Shown here: positions 47,124 through 56,491 of the stretch, piece after piece | Numbering within the stretch: the first letter of the stretch is position 1 | How the letters are laid out: every line of letters begins with the position of its first letter | Source: Nostoc sp. KVJ20 | Lineage (GTDB): Bacteria > Cyanobacteriota > Cyanobacteriia > Cyanobacteriales > Nostocaceae | Direction: 5' to 3' | NCBI RefSeq assembly: GCF_001712795.1 | Contig: NZ_KV757658.1 | Location: 124,001 to 188,000 of the forward strand | DNA: 64,000 bases | Notes under the pieces: generated by a model | What the model saw: only the letters and a program-made list of their open reading frames with translations | Told to the model about the DNA's origin: nothing | The model's database searches: none | Program-made: the position numbers and the translations under genes

Positions 47124-47639
47124 TTATTGATTTTTAAATAGCTTATTATTAACAATTGAATATTCACTTACAAGATATCCACTCTGCTCAACAATTCTTT
47201 GAGCCAATTCTCGATTTTCAGCTGGATAAATTCTATCTAATCTATGTGCTAAGACAGCAACAGTACGGCCTTTTCCTTCTAAACAGCCTTGATGACCAAC
47301 AGTATCACAACCTTGCGCTAAACCACTTACAACTATCAAACCTTGCTCTGCGAATCGTTGATCAATCCTATCCGCTGTTCTTTTACCATAATCGGTAGGC
47401 TGGCGAGTTCCAATGACAGCTACTGAGCGTTCTGGTTTTAAGCAATTGATATCTGCCTTAACATAAAGAACTGATGGAGGATTTGCTATGGTTCTTAATT
47501 GTGGTGGAAATTCTGGGTCATCAATTCCAATAACCTTAATACCAGCCTTGTCGTGTTCTTCCAATACTTGTTCAGCACGACTGAAAGCTAATTCTAATTG
47601 TAAATCGGTGATGATATGCGATCGCCTGTGCGTTGGCAC
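47124..47639 (-). pseudogene. DprA/Smf-family protein, truncated at both ends
   Basis: 171 codons from a GTG with the Rossmann-fold core of DprA: IDDPEFPPQLRTIANPPSVLY, VAVIGTRQPTDYGKRTAD, IVVSGLAQGCDTVGHQG, TVAVLAHRLDRIYPAENREL. DprA loads RecA on single-stranded DNA during transformation, and related proteins occur in defence loci. The frame stops after GYLVSEYSI, where the family continues with a PPG motif and 50-100 residues. Upstream the frame is closed by a stop without the N-terminal SAM domain. It is probably a fragment. Confidence 0.65.
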
Positions 47640-48013
47640 GCAAATTGATGGTTGGTACTCTTCAACAAACTGCCAAGGGTGATCATCGTTTTACTGGTGA
47701 GCGCCTGACTGCGTGCTTCTGCAATTAAGTAGTACTTTTATACCAATAAAGCTGCTTAGAGAAAGCCCATAGTCCGCGCAATTTCATGCGGGGATGAAAG
47801 TTTTGTTAGTTGGGGTGATGGGGTGCGATCCGCACAGCTTAACAAAGTTATCGCATTCTATGCCTTTTCAGTTGGACAAAACTGCGTTGAATCTTGTTAA
47901 GCCAAAAAATTTCCGAGTATTTGCGGAGAGCGCACCAGTCTTGGTGTAGCTAAGATGTGTCAAATGATATATCAAGTGTTACATCAAGTTTGTTATTTGA
48001 GTTCAGAAGCTAG
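47640..48013. promoter_or_regulatory. Region before the XRE-helicase-RT operon, with direct repeats
   Basis: 374 bp without a gene. Close to the XRE start, ATCAAGTGTT (47971) and ATCAAGTTTG (47983) are direct repeats 12 bp apart, on one DNA face, 22-43 bp before the start codon, and may be operator sites for the XRE protein. A structured RNA used by the reverse transcriptase could lie here, but no retron-like structure was recognised. Confidence 0.35.
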
Positions 48014-48262
48014 ATGGTCACAAAAAAGCCCCTAGTCATCAACCAGCCAGAAGTTGGCAAGCTCATTCGTGAACTCAGGCTTTTGACTGGGCTAACGCAA
48101 GAACAGTTTGCAGCTACTTTAGGTGTCACTTACCCAACAATCAACCGATGGGAGAATGGACGCGCTAAACCATCGCCCTTAGCAATGGAAAAGATTGAAA
48201 CGCAACTGCACGAGATGGGCGATCAGGGTAAGGATTTAAAGCACAAGTATTTTAGTGAGTAA
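48014..48262 (+). CDS. XRE-family regulator of the helicase-RT operon
   Basis: 82 aa with one helix-turn-helix: VGKLIRELRLLTGLTQEQFA, ATLGVTYPTINRWENGRAKP. The C-terminal helix (LAMEKIETQLHEMG) may dimerise. It is 40 bp upstream of the UvrD-like gene on the same strand, so it is likely to regulate the operon and itself. Cro/CI-type repressors commonly keep toxic defence operons silent. Confidence 0.8.
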   Translation: MVTKKPLVINQPEVGKLIRELRLLTGLTQEQFAATLGVTYPTINRWENGRAKPSPLAMEKIETQLHEMGDQGKDLKHKYFSE

Positions 48263-48302
48263 AAATCAAGAGCAAGATTAGTGTTCAAAATGCAGATTAT
48301 TT

Positions 48303-50762
48303 ATGTATAGCAATGAACTTAACTCGGCACAAAATGCGATCGCCAGACATACCAAAGGCTCAATTTTAGTACTTGCTCCAGTTGGTACAGGCAAAACCCG
48401 TGTTTTGGCAGAGCGAGTTCTATGTGCAATAAATAGGGGCATACCTCCTCAAAGGATTCTGTGCCTAACGTTTACGAACCGAGCCGCTAAAGAAATGAGT
48501 GAGCGGCTATCTCAGTACTGTCCAAATCAATTACATGATTTGACAATCAAGACTTTTCATGGTTTGTGTACCTCCATACTGCGGATCGAGGCTCGTCAGC
48601 TTGGATTACCAGCAGATTTTGTCATCTACGATGATGCCGACTGTGTTGAACTAGTCAAGGAAGTTTTCGATTTGTCGAGTGACCGGGATGCCAAGCAGTT
48701 ATTCTTTGACTTGGCTAACTGCAAAATTCTGGCTAGTGATCGCCAATTATCCCTAAATTATCCATTAAAAAAACTGTATGCCCCATTAGGCTCTAACTAT
48801 GATGCCAAACGTGCTGCTCAGTATCAATCTGTTCTACAAAAACGTCACGCCTTAGACTTTGCTGATCTGGTGTTTTATGTCCGGGTGATGTTACACCATG
48901 AACCGGAGATTAGCCAACGTTGGGCAGATAAGTTTGATTTTGTTCAGGTTGATGAAGTTCAAGATACTCATCTTTCGGAGTACGGCATCGTTAAGCATCT
49001 AGCAGCTAACAGTGGTAATCTGGCGATGATTGGAGATTTAGATCAGACCATTTATGAATGGCGAGGATCTGAGCCGGATAAAGTAATTGAGCAATTTAAG
49101 CGTGACTTTAACCCCGCAGAGTATTCCCTAACCTGGAACTATCGAGCAACAAAAACACTGCTAAACGCGGCTTCTGGGTTTGCAGATTCATTTGAACACC
49201 GAAAAACAAAGATTACACCTGCTCCTGATTGTGAAGTAGGAGAACTGATTCAAGTTCATTTAGCAAACAATGAGCGAGCAGAGGCAGAGTGGATTGGTAG
49301 ACAAATCCAGCAACTAGCAGCCAATCAAAAAGATTTTGTCTACAGCCGAGTAGCAATTCTTGCCCGCAGTCATAAACGCACAGAAGTTGTTAGTCAAATG
49401 TTGGAGCGCATGGGTATTCCTTGCGTCACAGTTGAGCGATTCCAATTTTTTATGCGGCAGGAAGTTAAAGATGCACTTGCTTATTTGCGTCTTATCTTGA
49501 ACCCTTTTGATGCAGGTTCGATGCGTCGAATGTTGCTTCGCCCCAGTCGTGGAATTGGTGATGCAACCATAACAGGAGTAATTGAAGAAGGAAAGGAATG
49601 CGGCTTTAATTTGACAGATATGGCATCAAGCCGGACGTTTATTAATGGTGATCCGTTCAGTGAACTTTTGACAACCTATTCATCTAGTACAGTAATTGTT
49701 TTTGATGTAGAGACAACAGGATTTTCGGTCAGCAAGGATGAGGTTGTAGAAATTGCCGCAATCCGTCTATTTGAAGGGAAACCACAAGCTGAGTTTCATG
49801 CTTATATTGCTAATACTGTCAGTGTTGGTGACTCAGAGCAGATACATGGACATAGCGATCGCTTTCTAGCAGAACACGGTAGACCTGTAAAAGACGTTTT
49901 TTGTGAGTTCTTCGAGTTTGCCGGGAATTCCATGCTGGTTGGGCATAATGTAGGCTTTGACATCAAGATGGTGACTGCCCAAGCCCAAAAAGCTGGTATC
50001 ACTGCTCCAAAACTGGAATGGGAAGACACGTTAGATATAGCAAATCGCTTTATCGAATGTGACCGTTACAAGCTAGAAGCATTAGCAAAGCATCTGAATC
50101 TTGCACACTTGCCTAGTCACAAGGCAATGGATGATGTGCGAACCACAATTGACTTGCTAACAGTGCTAATTCCACTTATTGAGCATAAAGCCGATTACCG
50201 TCAGGCATTGGTGTATCGCTATGGAGAGGCGTTTGAAGGATTCGCCGAACAGATAGATAACTGGCGGGATGCTAGCCAAAGACTACGACCTTCATCTCTA
50301 CTGGATAAATTGCTTATAGAATCTGGACTCTACAGTTATTACCAAGCAGAAGAAAAACACCTCAAAAACCTTCTCCATCTTGTACGAATTTTTCAGGAAC
50401 GGGATGCTCCAGATTTGCACCCTGATACTTCTTTACGTAGCATCCTTGAATTTGCTGCCCTTGCCAAAAATTTAGATCAAGTTTCTCAAGACGATAACCA
50501 AGTTCCTATTATCACCATTCATCAGTCGAAAGGTCTTGAGTTTGACAGTGTTTTCATGGCAGGTGCTACTGAGGGTGAATTTCCTAGTTTTTTCAGTGTT
50601 CGTGACAATTATTTAGAGGAAGAAAGGCGGTTATTTTATGTTGCAATGACGAGAGCAAAGACAAGGTTGTTTATATCAGCTTACTCAAGAGATTTTAGGG
50701 GCTTCTCAAAATCTCGTAGTGAATTTATTAACGAAATACATAAGGAATATATATATCAGTGA
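48303..50762 (+). CDS. UvrD-type helicase with internal DnaQ-type exonuclease
   Basis: 819 aa. Superfamily 1A helicase motifs: LAPVGTGKTRVLAERVL (Walker A), LTFTNRAAKEM, FVQVDEVQDTHL (motif II), MIGDLDQTIYEWRG (motif III), TWNYRAT (IV), TIHQSKGLEFDSVF (V) and EERRLFYVAMTRAKTRLF (VI). Between IV and V, residues about 463-635 form a complete DEDDh exonuclease: VFDVETTGF (Asp468, Glu470), GHNVGFDIKM and HKAMDDVRTT (His606, Asp611). So unwinding and 3'-5' digestion are combined in one chain. The stop overlaps the RT gene start (GTGA), giving coupled translation. Both enzymes look intact. Confidence 0.9.
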   Translation: MYSNELNSAQNAIARHTKGSILVLAPVGTGKTRVLAERVLCAINRGIPPQRILCLTFTNRAAKEMSERLSQYCPNQLHDLTIKTFHGLCTSILRIEARQLGLPADFVIYDDADCVELVKEVFDLSSDRDAKQLFFDLANCKILASDRQLSLNYPLKKLYAPLGSNYDAKRAAQYQSVLQKRHALDFADLVFYVRVMLHHEPEISQRWADKFDFVQVDEVQDTHLSEYGIVKHLAANSGNLAMIGDLDQTIYEWRGSEPDKVIEQFKRDFNPAEYSLTWNYRATKTLLNAASGFADSFEHRKTKITPAPDCEVGELIQVHLANNERAEAEWIGRQIQQLAANQKDFVYSRVAILARSHKRTEVVSQMLERMGIPCVTVERFQFFMRQEVKDALAYLRLILNPFDAGSMRRMLLRPSRGIGDATITGVIEEGKECGFNLTDMASSRTFINGDPFSELLTTYSSSTVIVFDVETTGFSVSKDEVVEIAAIRLFEGKPQAEFHAYIANTVSVGDSEQIHGHSDRFLAEHGRPVKDVFCEFFEFAGNSMLVGHNVGFDIKMVTAQAQKAGITAPKLEWEDTLDIANRFIECDRYKLEALAKHLNLAHLPSHKAMDDVRTTIDLLTVLIPLIEHKADYRQALVYRYGEAFEGFAEQIDNWRDASQRLRPSSLLDKLLIESGLYSYYQAEEKHLKNLLHLVRIFQERDAPDLHPDTSLRSILEFAALAKNLDQVSQDDNQVPIITIHQSKGLEFDSVFMAGATEGEFPSFFSVRDNYLEEERRLFYVAMTRAKTRLFISAYSRDFRGFSKSRSEFINEIHKEYIYQ

Positions 50763-53700
50763 CTGAAAATACACCACCTATATATCGCTCTTTTCATCCT
50801 ATTATTGAAAATGCCTATACTGTTGTACATCAGTGGCTTGGAACAAATGTTCAAGAGGCTAATGGCTATAAAGATTTGACCTATACTAACTTGAAGCAAA
50901 AACTTCAAGAAAGTGACTGGAAACATATAGCTTTTCAATACTATGCTCTTTTTCCAGCACATTATTTCAAAGCAGTACATACTCTAGATTATATTGTTGG
51001 AGAAGAGAAGCTAATAACCTGGTTGAGACATAGACAAATAGTTTGTTTATTGGATGTAGGTTGTGGTGCTGGTGCTGGTTCTATTGCTTTTATAGAAGCA
51101 GTTATACGATTGAAAGAAGAAGGTAAACTTACAAATGATGTAAATATTATTTGTATTGGTGTAGATCCAAGCCATCGAGCAATTGGACTCTATATAAAGA
51201 TGATGAAAAATTTAAAATCATCTCTAACAGGAATAGTTGATCTGAATTTTGATTATGTATACAAGGGATTTCCAGATGCCACAATTGATCTGATTCGGAT
51301 TCTTAAAAAACAAAAATCATTGTCAAAATTACCATGCTTAACAAATGTCTTAATAATGCAGCTTAATGTTATCTCGCCATTTAGCAAAAATTATAGAGAT
51401 TGCCAAGCAAATATAGATGAATTGAAAGAATTAGGTATTGATATAGCAGGAGAAATAGGAGAAGAAAGTGCAGGGCTTGGAACTGCGGAAGCTCAAGCTT
51501 ATAAACAATTAGTAGAAGACGTTCCAATTGATGTGATGCACATCTTAACGATTGGAACTAAAAATATGGAAAAACAAGTACAACTTGGCACAAATAGCGA
51601 AATTACTTTAGATGAAAGAATTAAGCAAATGGCAAGTACCCTACATGAGGTTGTAGGTAGTCGGCACACTATTAATCAACTTACTTCAGGGCATCATTTC
51701 GTTTATTTTACGAATCCTCCTAATTGTTTTTGGCTCGATAAGAAAGGGATTACACAATACGACAAAGAATTTTATGCTGATTTTCAGACGATATGGAGTG
51801 CTGATAGAGCAGAGGATCAGGATTGGAACGGCGTTACCAGTCTCGATAATCTTAAATTAGCTTGGGCAAGAGCGCGTAACAACCTTTTAAAAGAAACATT
51901 ATGTGATGAGACTGAAATGCGTCTGTTTGAGCTAAGTCTTGATACAAGGCTTGAAGAAATGCGAGAACAATTGAATGCTTATGCTGGCGACGTTGCTAAA
52001 ACAGATGAAATGCTCTCATATAAAGTACCTAAAAACATAACAGTTACTCGACCTAAAGGACTTTCACGTATTGAAGAAGAGATTTTGTCAGTAGCAATTA
52101 TTCAAAGATTGGGTGATAAAGCTTCTCAGTTGAGAGGTAGTAGCTACGCATATAGAATTGCTGGAAAACATGGGCATAGAGACACAGAGTACCTTTATGA
52201 GTATTGGTTCAAAGCTTATTGCTATTACATGAAAAAGGCACGGGATAGTGCTAACAATTACGCCAATGGCGCAATCCTGAGAGTGGATATCGAATCATTC
52301 TATACAAAAATTATTCAGGAGCAACTTTGTGATGGGCTTTCTAGGGAATTAACAGTGAGTCAGCGTGTACGTTGGCTGATCCGATTACTGCTTTCTAAAA
52401 ATATTGATGAACATGAGTTTGGTCAAGGTATAACACAAGGAAGTATTGGATCACACTTCTATGCAAATATTTATTTAACTCCAATAGATGCACGCTTTGG
52501 AAGCGGTAATGAATGGGGAGTTGAGTTTCATCGCTATGTAGATGACATAATTCTGATCATTCCAAATCCAGAAGACACGCATGAGATCAAAAATGTTTTA
52601 GGAGATGAACTAAAAAAACTAGGACTAAACTTTAATGAGGAGAAAACAGAAGAAGATAACATCTGTTCATTTTTACAGCAATCTAACGATGATGAATATC
52701 TAGAGAGATTAAGCGATCGCTTTGACAGTGTTGTAAACCCACTTTGGATTCTGAACTCAGAACACCGCGCTATTTTTGCAAGCTTTTATCATAATGATCA
52801 ACTTTGGTGGCACAATATTCAATGTTATGAACAATGTTTAAAAACAATAAAAATTTATACTCATGGAACAGAACTCAGTCGTAAGATATACAAATATCTA
52901 TTCAGCTCAAAAAGTCGAGATAAAGACTTAGCAAAACAAAAAGAAGTTTTTGGAATGGAGGGAGAGTTAAAGTCTACACAAGTACCCGATAGTGACACTT
53001 TGAATGCAATTCTCCAGTGGGCTGCTTCCTTTACTATTTCTAATAACATCTGGAACGAAAATAGAAACGACTTACGTAGAGAACTAGTTGATCTATTCAA
53101 GAATAGCTGGCAAGACTGGCAAGAGCTACGTAAATCAAATAGTGATAATTCAAGTGAGACACGCAAGCTGCAAAGGTATATTCGCTTTGCCCTCTACAGA
53201 CTTTCTGTTTTAGGATTTGAGGATATACTTCACGTCCTAATGGAAATCTTACGTGAGGCTTTTTGGATTATTCGTGATCCCATAAATATACTAGAGAATC
53301 TAGCACGACAAGGCTACCTTGCTGAAATTAGAAGTTTACTAGTATATTATCAAAACCTTGAGCAACCCGTTGAATATCTCAAAGCAATAACAATTAGAGC
53401 AATGCGCTTCTTGCCAGATATTGATGCTCAAGAATGGGAACTAATTGTTGAATTTGCCACCATATCAGATGGTTCAGTTAGTGTAGCCGAGAGGCTGATG
53501 GCAACTGAATCCTGGCTATATCTGGGGCATAAGTATAATGACTTTAAGCAAAGTCATCATATTGATGCCGTTAAAAAAGCTCTACAATCTGAGCCTTCAA
53601 GCAGATTAAAGAAAAACTATTTCTTGCTCTTGGGGCAATTCGAGCCAAATGCTGTGCAAGAGTTTTCTATCAACGTAAATGATCCTATGCTTGTAGATGC

Positions 53701-53821
53701 GCGAAATATTGCTCTACAAGGCAATCCCTCTGACATATTCGACTTGCCAGAACTTAAAATTCTTCGAGAGAACTACTACAGTGGTCAAGGGCCAACAGAT
53801 AGTGAAGAAGGCTCACCTTAA
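50759..53821 (+). CDS. Methyltransferase-like / reverse transcriptase / helical-repeat fusion
   Basis: 1020 aa from GTG. Part 1 (about 60-260) is a class I SAM-methyltransferase-like domain: CLLDVGCGAGAGSIAF (Asp99-Gly107), ICIGVDPSHRAI and VLIMQLNVISPFS, recalling Rsm22-type enzymes. Part 2 (about 440-670) is a reverse transcriptase: ILRVDIESFYTKI (Asp510), GITQGSIGSHFYANIYLTPID, RYVDDIILI (YVDD 593-596), LGLNFNEEKTEE. Part 3 (about 700-1020) is all-helical, HEAT/alpha-repeat-like, as in Abi and DRT-type reverse transcriptases. Catalytic Asp residues are all present. Coupled to the helicase-exonuclease gene. Anti-phage function is inferred; I know no named system with this make-up. Confidence 0.85.
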   Translation: MTENTPPIYRSFHPIIENAYTVVHQWLGTNVQEANGYKDLTYTNLKQKLQESDWKHIAFQYYALFPAHYFKAVHTLDYIVGEEKLITWLRHRQIVCLLDVGCGAGAGSIAFIEAVIRLKEEGKLTNDVNIICIGVDPSHRAIGLYIKMMKNLKSSLTGIVDLNFDYVYKGFPDATIDLIRILKKQKSLSKLPCLTNVLIMQLNVISPFSKNYRDCQANIDELKELGIDIAGEIGEESAGLGTAEAQAYKQLVEDVPIDVMHILTIGTKNMEKQVQLGTNSEITLDERIKQMASTLHEVVGSRHTINQLTSGHHFVYFTNPPNCFWLDKKGITQYDKEFYADFQTIWSADRAEDQDWNGVTSLDNLKLAWARARNNLLKETLCDETEMRLFELSLDTRLEEMREQLNAYAGDVAKTDEMLSYKVPKNITVTRPKGLSRIEEEILSVAIIQRLGDKASQLRGSSYAYRIAGKHGHRDTEYLYEYWFKAYCYYMKKARDSANNYANGAILRVDIESFYTKIIQEQLCDGLSRELTVSQRVRWLIRLLLSKNIDEHEFGQGITQGSIGSHFYANIYLTPIDARFGSGNEWGVEFHRYVDDIILIIPNPEDTHEIKNVLGDELKKLGLNFNEEKTEEDNICSFLQQSNDDEYLERLSDRFDSVVNPLWILNSEHRAIFASFYHNDQLWWHNIQCYEQCLKTIKIYTHGTELSRKIYKYLFSSKSRDKDLAKQKEVFGMEGELKSTQVPDSDTLNAILQWAASFTISNNIWNENRNDLRRELVDLFKNSWQDWQELRKSNSDNSSETRKLQRYIRFALYRLSVLGFEDILHVLMEILREAFWIIRDPINILENLARQGYLAEIRSLLVYYQNLEQPVEYLKAITIRAMRFLPDIDAQEWELIVEFATISDGSVSVAERLMATESWLYLGHKYNDFKQSHHIDAVKKALQSEPSSRLKKNYFLLLGQFEPNAVQEFSINVNDPMLVDARNIALQGNPSDIFDLPELKILRENYYSGQGPTDSEEGSP

Positions 53822-53872
53822 AACCTCCCTGCGATCGCCTCGCCCCCCTTATTAGAGGAAATCTACCAAACA

Positions 53873-54028
53873 ATGACCTACTGGCTGCTTCAAGGCAACC
53901 CCAAGTATTACCGCATCACTGAAGGTGAAGGTATCCGCGACTTTGAGCAGATGCCGTGGCTAGCAATGCGCTACGCCAAAGACATGGCTCTTAGTGATGG
54001 AGTACTCGGCAAGGAAATCTGGGGATAA
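53873..54028 (+). pseudogene. EVE-domain protein fragment
   Basis: 51 codons: MTYWLLQGNPKYYRITEGEG, IRDFEQMPWLAMRYAKDMAL, then SDGVLGKEIWG and stop. The start is that of EVE-domain proteins (modified-base or RNA binding). About two thirds of the domain is missing and the end is a deletion joint. Confidence 0.55.
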
Positions 54029-54097
54029 GGCGGGAATATATGCGATCGCACCTCAGCTAATTAAGTAAACAGTGCAACAAACTAGATAATTATTTAT

Positions 54098-55040
54098 ATG
54101 AGTGAGCCTATTTCTTTAACGGCACTTTTCTTCGGAGCTTCTAAAGGAGTTGTTGGCATTTCCATAAGAATAGCTAAATCTTTAAAGCTAATAGAATCTA
54201 TTGAAAGTAAAGTTGACCTTTTAACGCAAGTAGAATTTAATGCTGCTTGGAAAACACTTCTTCAGGCGTGTAATTCTAGCTCTTATGATGAACAAAAGTC
54301 TATTCTGATTAACGATGCCAGGGATAGTTTTACTAAGGCTAATTGTTTTGAAAAAGGGGAGCGACTTTTTTATACTTACTTAGGATTAACCTGAGTTCGG
54401 GTTAAGCCAGAAGCTAAAAAGCTTATTTTGTCAGGATTGAATAAAACTGGAATTGATCAAAGCAGGGATAAAAGTGGAATCATTTTGTCAATAAGGTTCA
54501 CAAATGAAACTAATCTCAGCAATATGTCTTATTGACAATAGATGAAAGCAGAGCTTTAGACCGAACAACGATAATTCAAGGGTTTTGAGGATTTATTATC
54601 CCGAACTCAGGTTAGGATTAGCAATTTGTCATTATTTACTTGATGATGTAAATAATATTAAAACAGCTTTAATAGAGGCTACCAAAATTAGTATATATAA
54701 GGATATTTATCTACAAGAAAGAGATTTATATTTTGGTTTTAATAAGTATGGTATTAATTCCCTTATCAATAGTTATAATCCTGCAAATATGTTAAACCTT
54801 ATAAAAGGTATCTTTGTATATCCATTGTTTTTAGTACAAAAAACAGAAATTCAAAGATACAATAAATCAAAAAGTGATTTAATTCACCATATTTTGAAAA
54901 AAAATAATGCTGAAGAGCAAATAATTACTATGGTAACAAAAGCTAATCAGCCAAGCGTTTTATTTACAAACTTAGAATCAAAATCATTAGAATTAATAAA
55001 TTTACAAAAACAATTTCTAGAAATAATAACTAATATCTGA
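54098..55040 (+). pseudogene. Unknown helical gene split by a MITE
   Basis: The first exon-like part (54098-54394) ends FYTYLGL-T-stop; the second (54585-55040) reads ELRLGLAICHYLLDD. Removing the 223-bp insert and one copy of TTAGGATTA restores FYTYLGLAICHYLLDDVNNI in frame, a protein of about 240 aa. It has an N-terminal small hydrophobic stretch (ALFFGASKGVVGISIRIA) and is otherwise helical. Function unknown. Confidence 0.7.
54389..54611. mobile_element. MITE, 223 bp, with 9-bp target duplication
   Basis: The ends are ACCTGAGTTCGGG and CCCGAACTCAGG(T). The 9-mer TTAGGATTA occurs directly before (54380-54388) and after (54612-54620); if the final T belongs to the element the duplication is 8 bp. 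It codes for nothing and needs a transposase in trans. Confidence 0.8.
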
Positions 55041-55055
55041 TTTTAAATATTTAGT

Positions 55056-55181
55056 GTTCGAGCGACAAAAGAGCAACTTGACGAAATGCTCAAAACCTGC
55101 GAAGTATTTATAAAATTGGCAGTCGATATAAACAGAGAAATTCTTGCTGAAGGCAGTCAACTTCATTACACATCTACATAA
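55056..55181 (+). pseudogene. DUF5674-like protein fragment
   Basis: The plus-strand frame reads VRATKEQLDEMLKTCEVFIK, LAVDINREILAEGSQLHYTS, then stop. This matches the beginning of small cyanobacterial proteins of the DUF5674 type (ATKEQLxxML...IKLAVDIEREILAGGGELH). The conserved C-terminus is missing, and a ybaK piece follows directly. Confidence 0.5.
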
Positions 55182-55301
55182 TAGTAATATTCTGCGGATT
55201 TCAGGGAACCGGAAGGTTGAGACAGTTGCCCTCAAGGAAGTCCAGCCACTAACAGGATATATCCGTGGGTGTGTAACAGCTTTAGCTAGTAAAAAAGACT
55301 A

Positions 55302-56491
55302 AGCTAATCGGCACTTAAGTTGCATAATAAGAAGAGAAAGCCGTTGAAAAGCAACTATGCCGCCGCCAGCCAAGAACTTTTTAACACCAGAACAAATCAG
55401 CAAGCTACAGCAAGCTCTAAAAGATAGCGAGCAACCACACGTCAGGGAAAGAATTCTCATTATTCTCCTACAGAATGATGGAAAACCTCAATACGAAATT
55501 GCTAAATTTTTAGGCTGTTCACACAGAACAGTAGCATATTGGTGTATGCACGGCGATCCAGATGATCTAGAAACTATACATAATAAAAGAGAGTATGAAC
55601 ATTACCGAAAAGCGACTCCTGAATATATTGAACTATTATTAAAAACTGTTGACCAAGAACCATCAGATTTAGGCTACGACTTCGGCAGATGGACGGCAGA
55701 AAGATTAGCCACATATTTAACAGAGAAAACAGGAATTGATTTAAGTAGCTCTCAGGTGAGGAGGATATTAAAGCGAAAAAAGTATAGTTATATCTGGTCT
55801 AAATATGGTTTAGAAGATAAACAAAATCCAATTGAAAGAGCCAATTTTCAAAAGAAGCTGACTCAATATTTAACAATCGCAAGAGAACAACCAGAGCGTT
55901 TACAGGTATGGTTTTGGGATGAGAGCGGGTTCAGTTTACGTGTGATTCGTCGTAAGGGTTGGGGTAAAAAAGGAAAACGCAAGAATGTTCCAGGACAACG
56001 GCGTTGTGGTCGTGTTAATGTCATGGGAGCAATTCGAGAATTAGACCGAAAACGTGTATGCTTTTTTGTAAAAAAGGGAAATGCAGATATTTTTTATGAG
56101 CAATTACAACAATTAAATGAACTAATAAAACAAGAATGGGTAAGTAAAGGGAACCGTTCTGAAGATTTTGCGAAATTTGGGCCGAAAATTATTTTAATTT
56201 TAGATAATGCTAGTTTTCATAAACGCAAAGATGTTCTAGCTAAAATATCTCAAGAGTTTCCAAATTTTATTTTAGAATTCTTGCCTACTTACAGCCCTGA
56301 TTACAACATTATCGAGTTAGTCTGGCACTCATGTAAAGAATATATTGCTCATCGCTTATTCAAATCAGTAGATGAATTAAAATCACTACTAGATAAGCTT
56401 TTGAATCAAGGCGATTTAGTGATTAAGTGGCATCGAAAAATCCAAAACAAAGGCAATATCACCTATGTTGCAGCTTGAATGCCGATTAGCT
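55302..56491 (+). mobile_element. IS630-family insertion sequence
   Basis: About 1190 bp between TA dinucleotides (55300-55301 and 56492-56493). The ends are inverted repeats: AGCTAATCGGCACTTAAG at the left, complement of AGCTAATCGGCATTCAAG at the right, matching at 16 of 18. TA duplication is the hallmark of IS630/Tc1/mariner. The transposase inside is intact, so the copy may be active and could mobilise MITEs with similar TA targets. Confidence 0.9.
55357..56478 (+). CDS. IS630 transposase
   Basis: 373 aa. N-terminal helix-turn-helix domains (YEIAKFLGCSHRTVAYW; TAERLATYLTEKTGIDLSSS, a winged helix with RRILKRKKYSY). The DDE core has VWFWDESGFSLRV (first Asp), ILILDNASFHKRKDV (second Asp) and LPTYSPDYNIIELVW (third acidic residue, Glu, in the usual SPxxNxIE motif). 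Full length for the family in cyanobacteria, single frame without the programmed frameshift some members use. It cuts at TA sites. Confidence 0.92.
   Translation: MPPPAKNFLTPEQISKLQQALKDSEQPHVRERILIILLQNDGKPQYEIAKFLGCSHRTVAYWCMHGDPDDLETIHNKREYEHYRKATPEYIELLLKTVDQEPSDLGYDFGRWTAERLATYLTEKTGIDLSSSQVRRILKRKKYSYIWSKYGLEDKQNPIERANFQKKLTQYLTIAREQPERLQVWFWDESGFSLRVIRRKGWGKKGKRKNVPGQRRCGRVNVMGAIRELDRKRVCFFVKKGNADIFYEQLQQLNELIKQEWVSKGNRSEDFAKFGPKIILILDNASFHKRKDVLAKISQEFPNFILEFLPTYSPDYNIIELVWHSCKEYIAHRLFKSVDELKSLLDKLLNQGDLVIKWHRKIQNKGNITYVAA

Noticed and set aside
47640..48013. Retron msr-msd RNA before the RT operon
   Set aside because: The RT is the third gene and far larger than retron RTs; no paired inverted repeats with a branching G were recognised in the gap.
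44971..53821. FGE-type protein and reverse transcriptase within 10 kb, suggesting a diversity-generating retroelement
   Set aside because: No template/variable repeat pair or Avd gene was seen, and the RT is part of a 1020-aa methyltransferase fusion unlike DGR enzymes.
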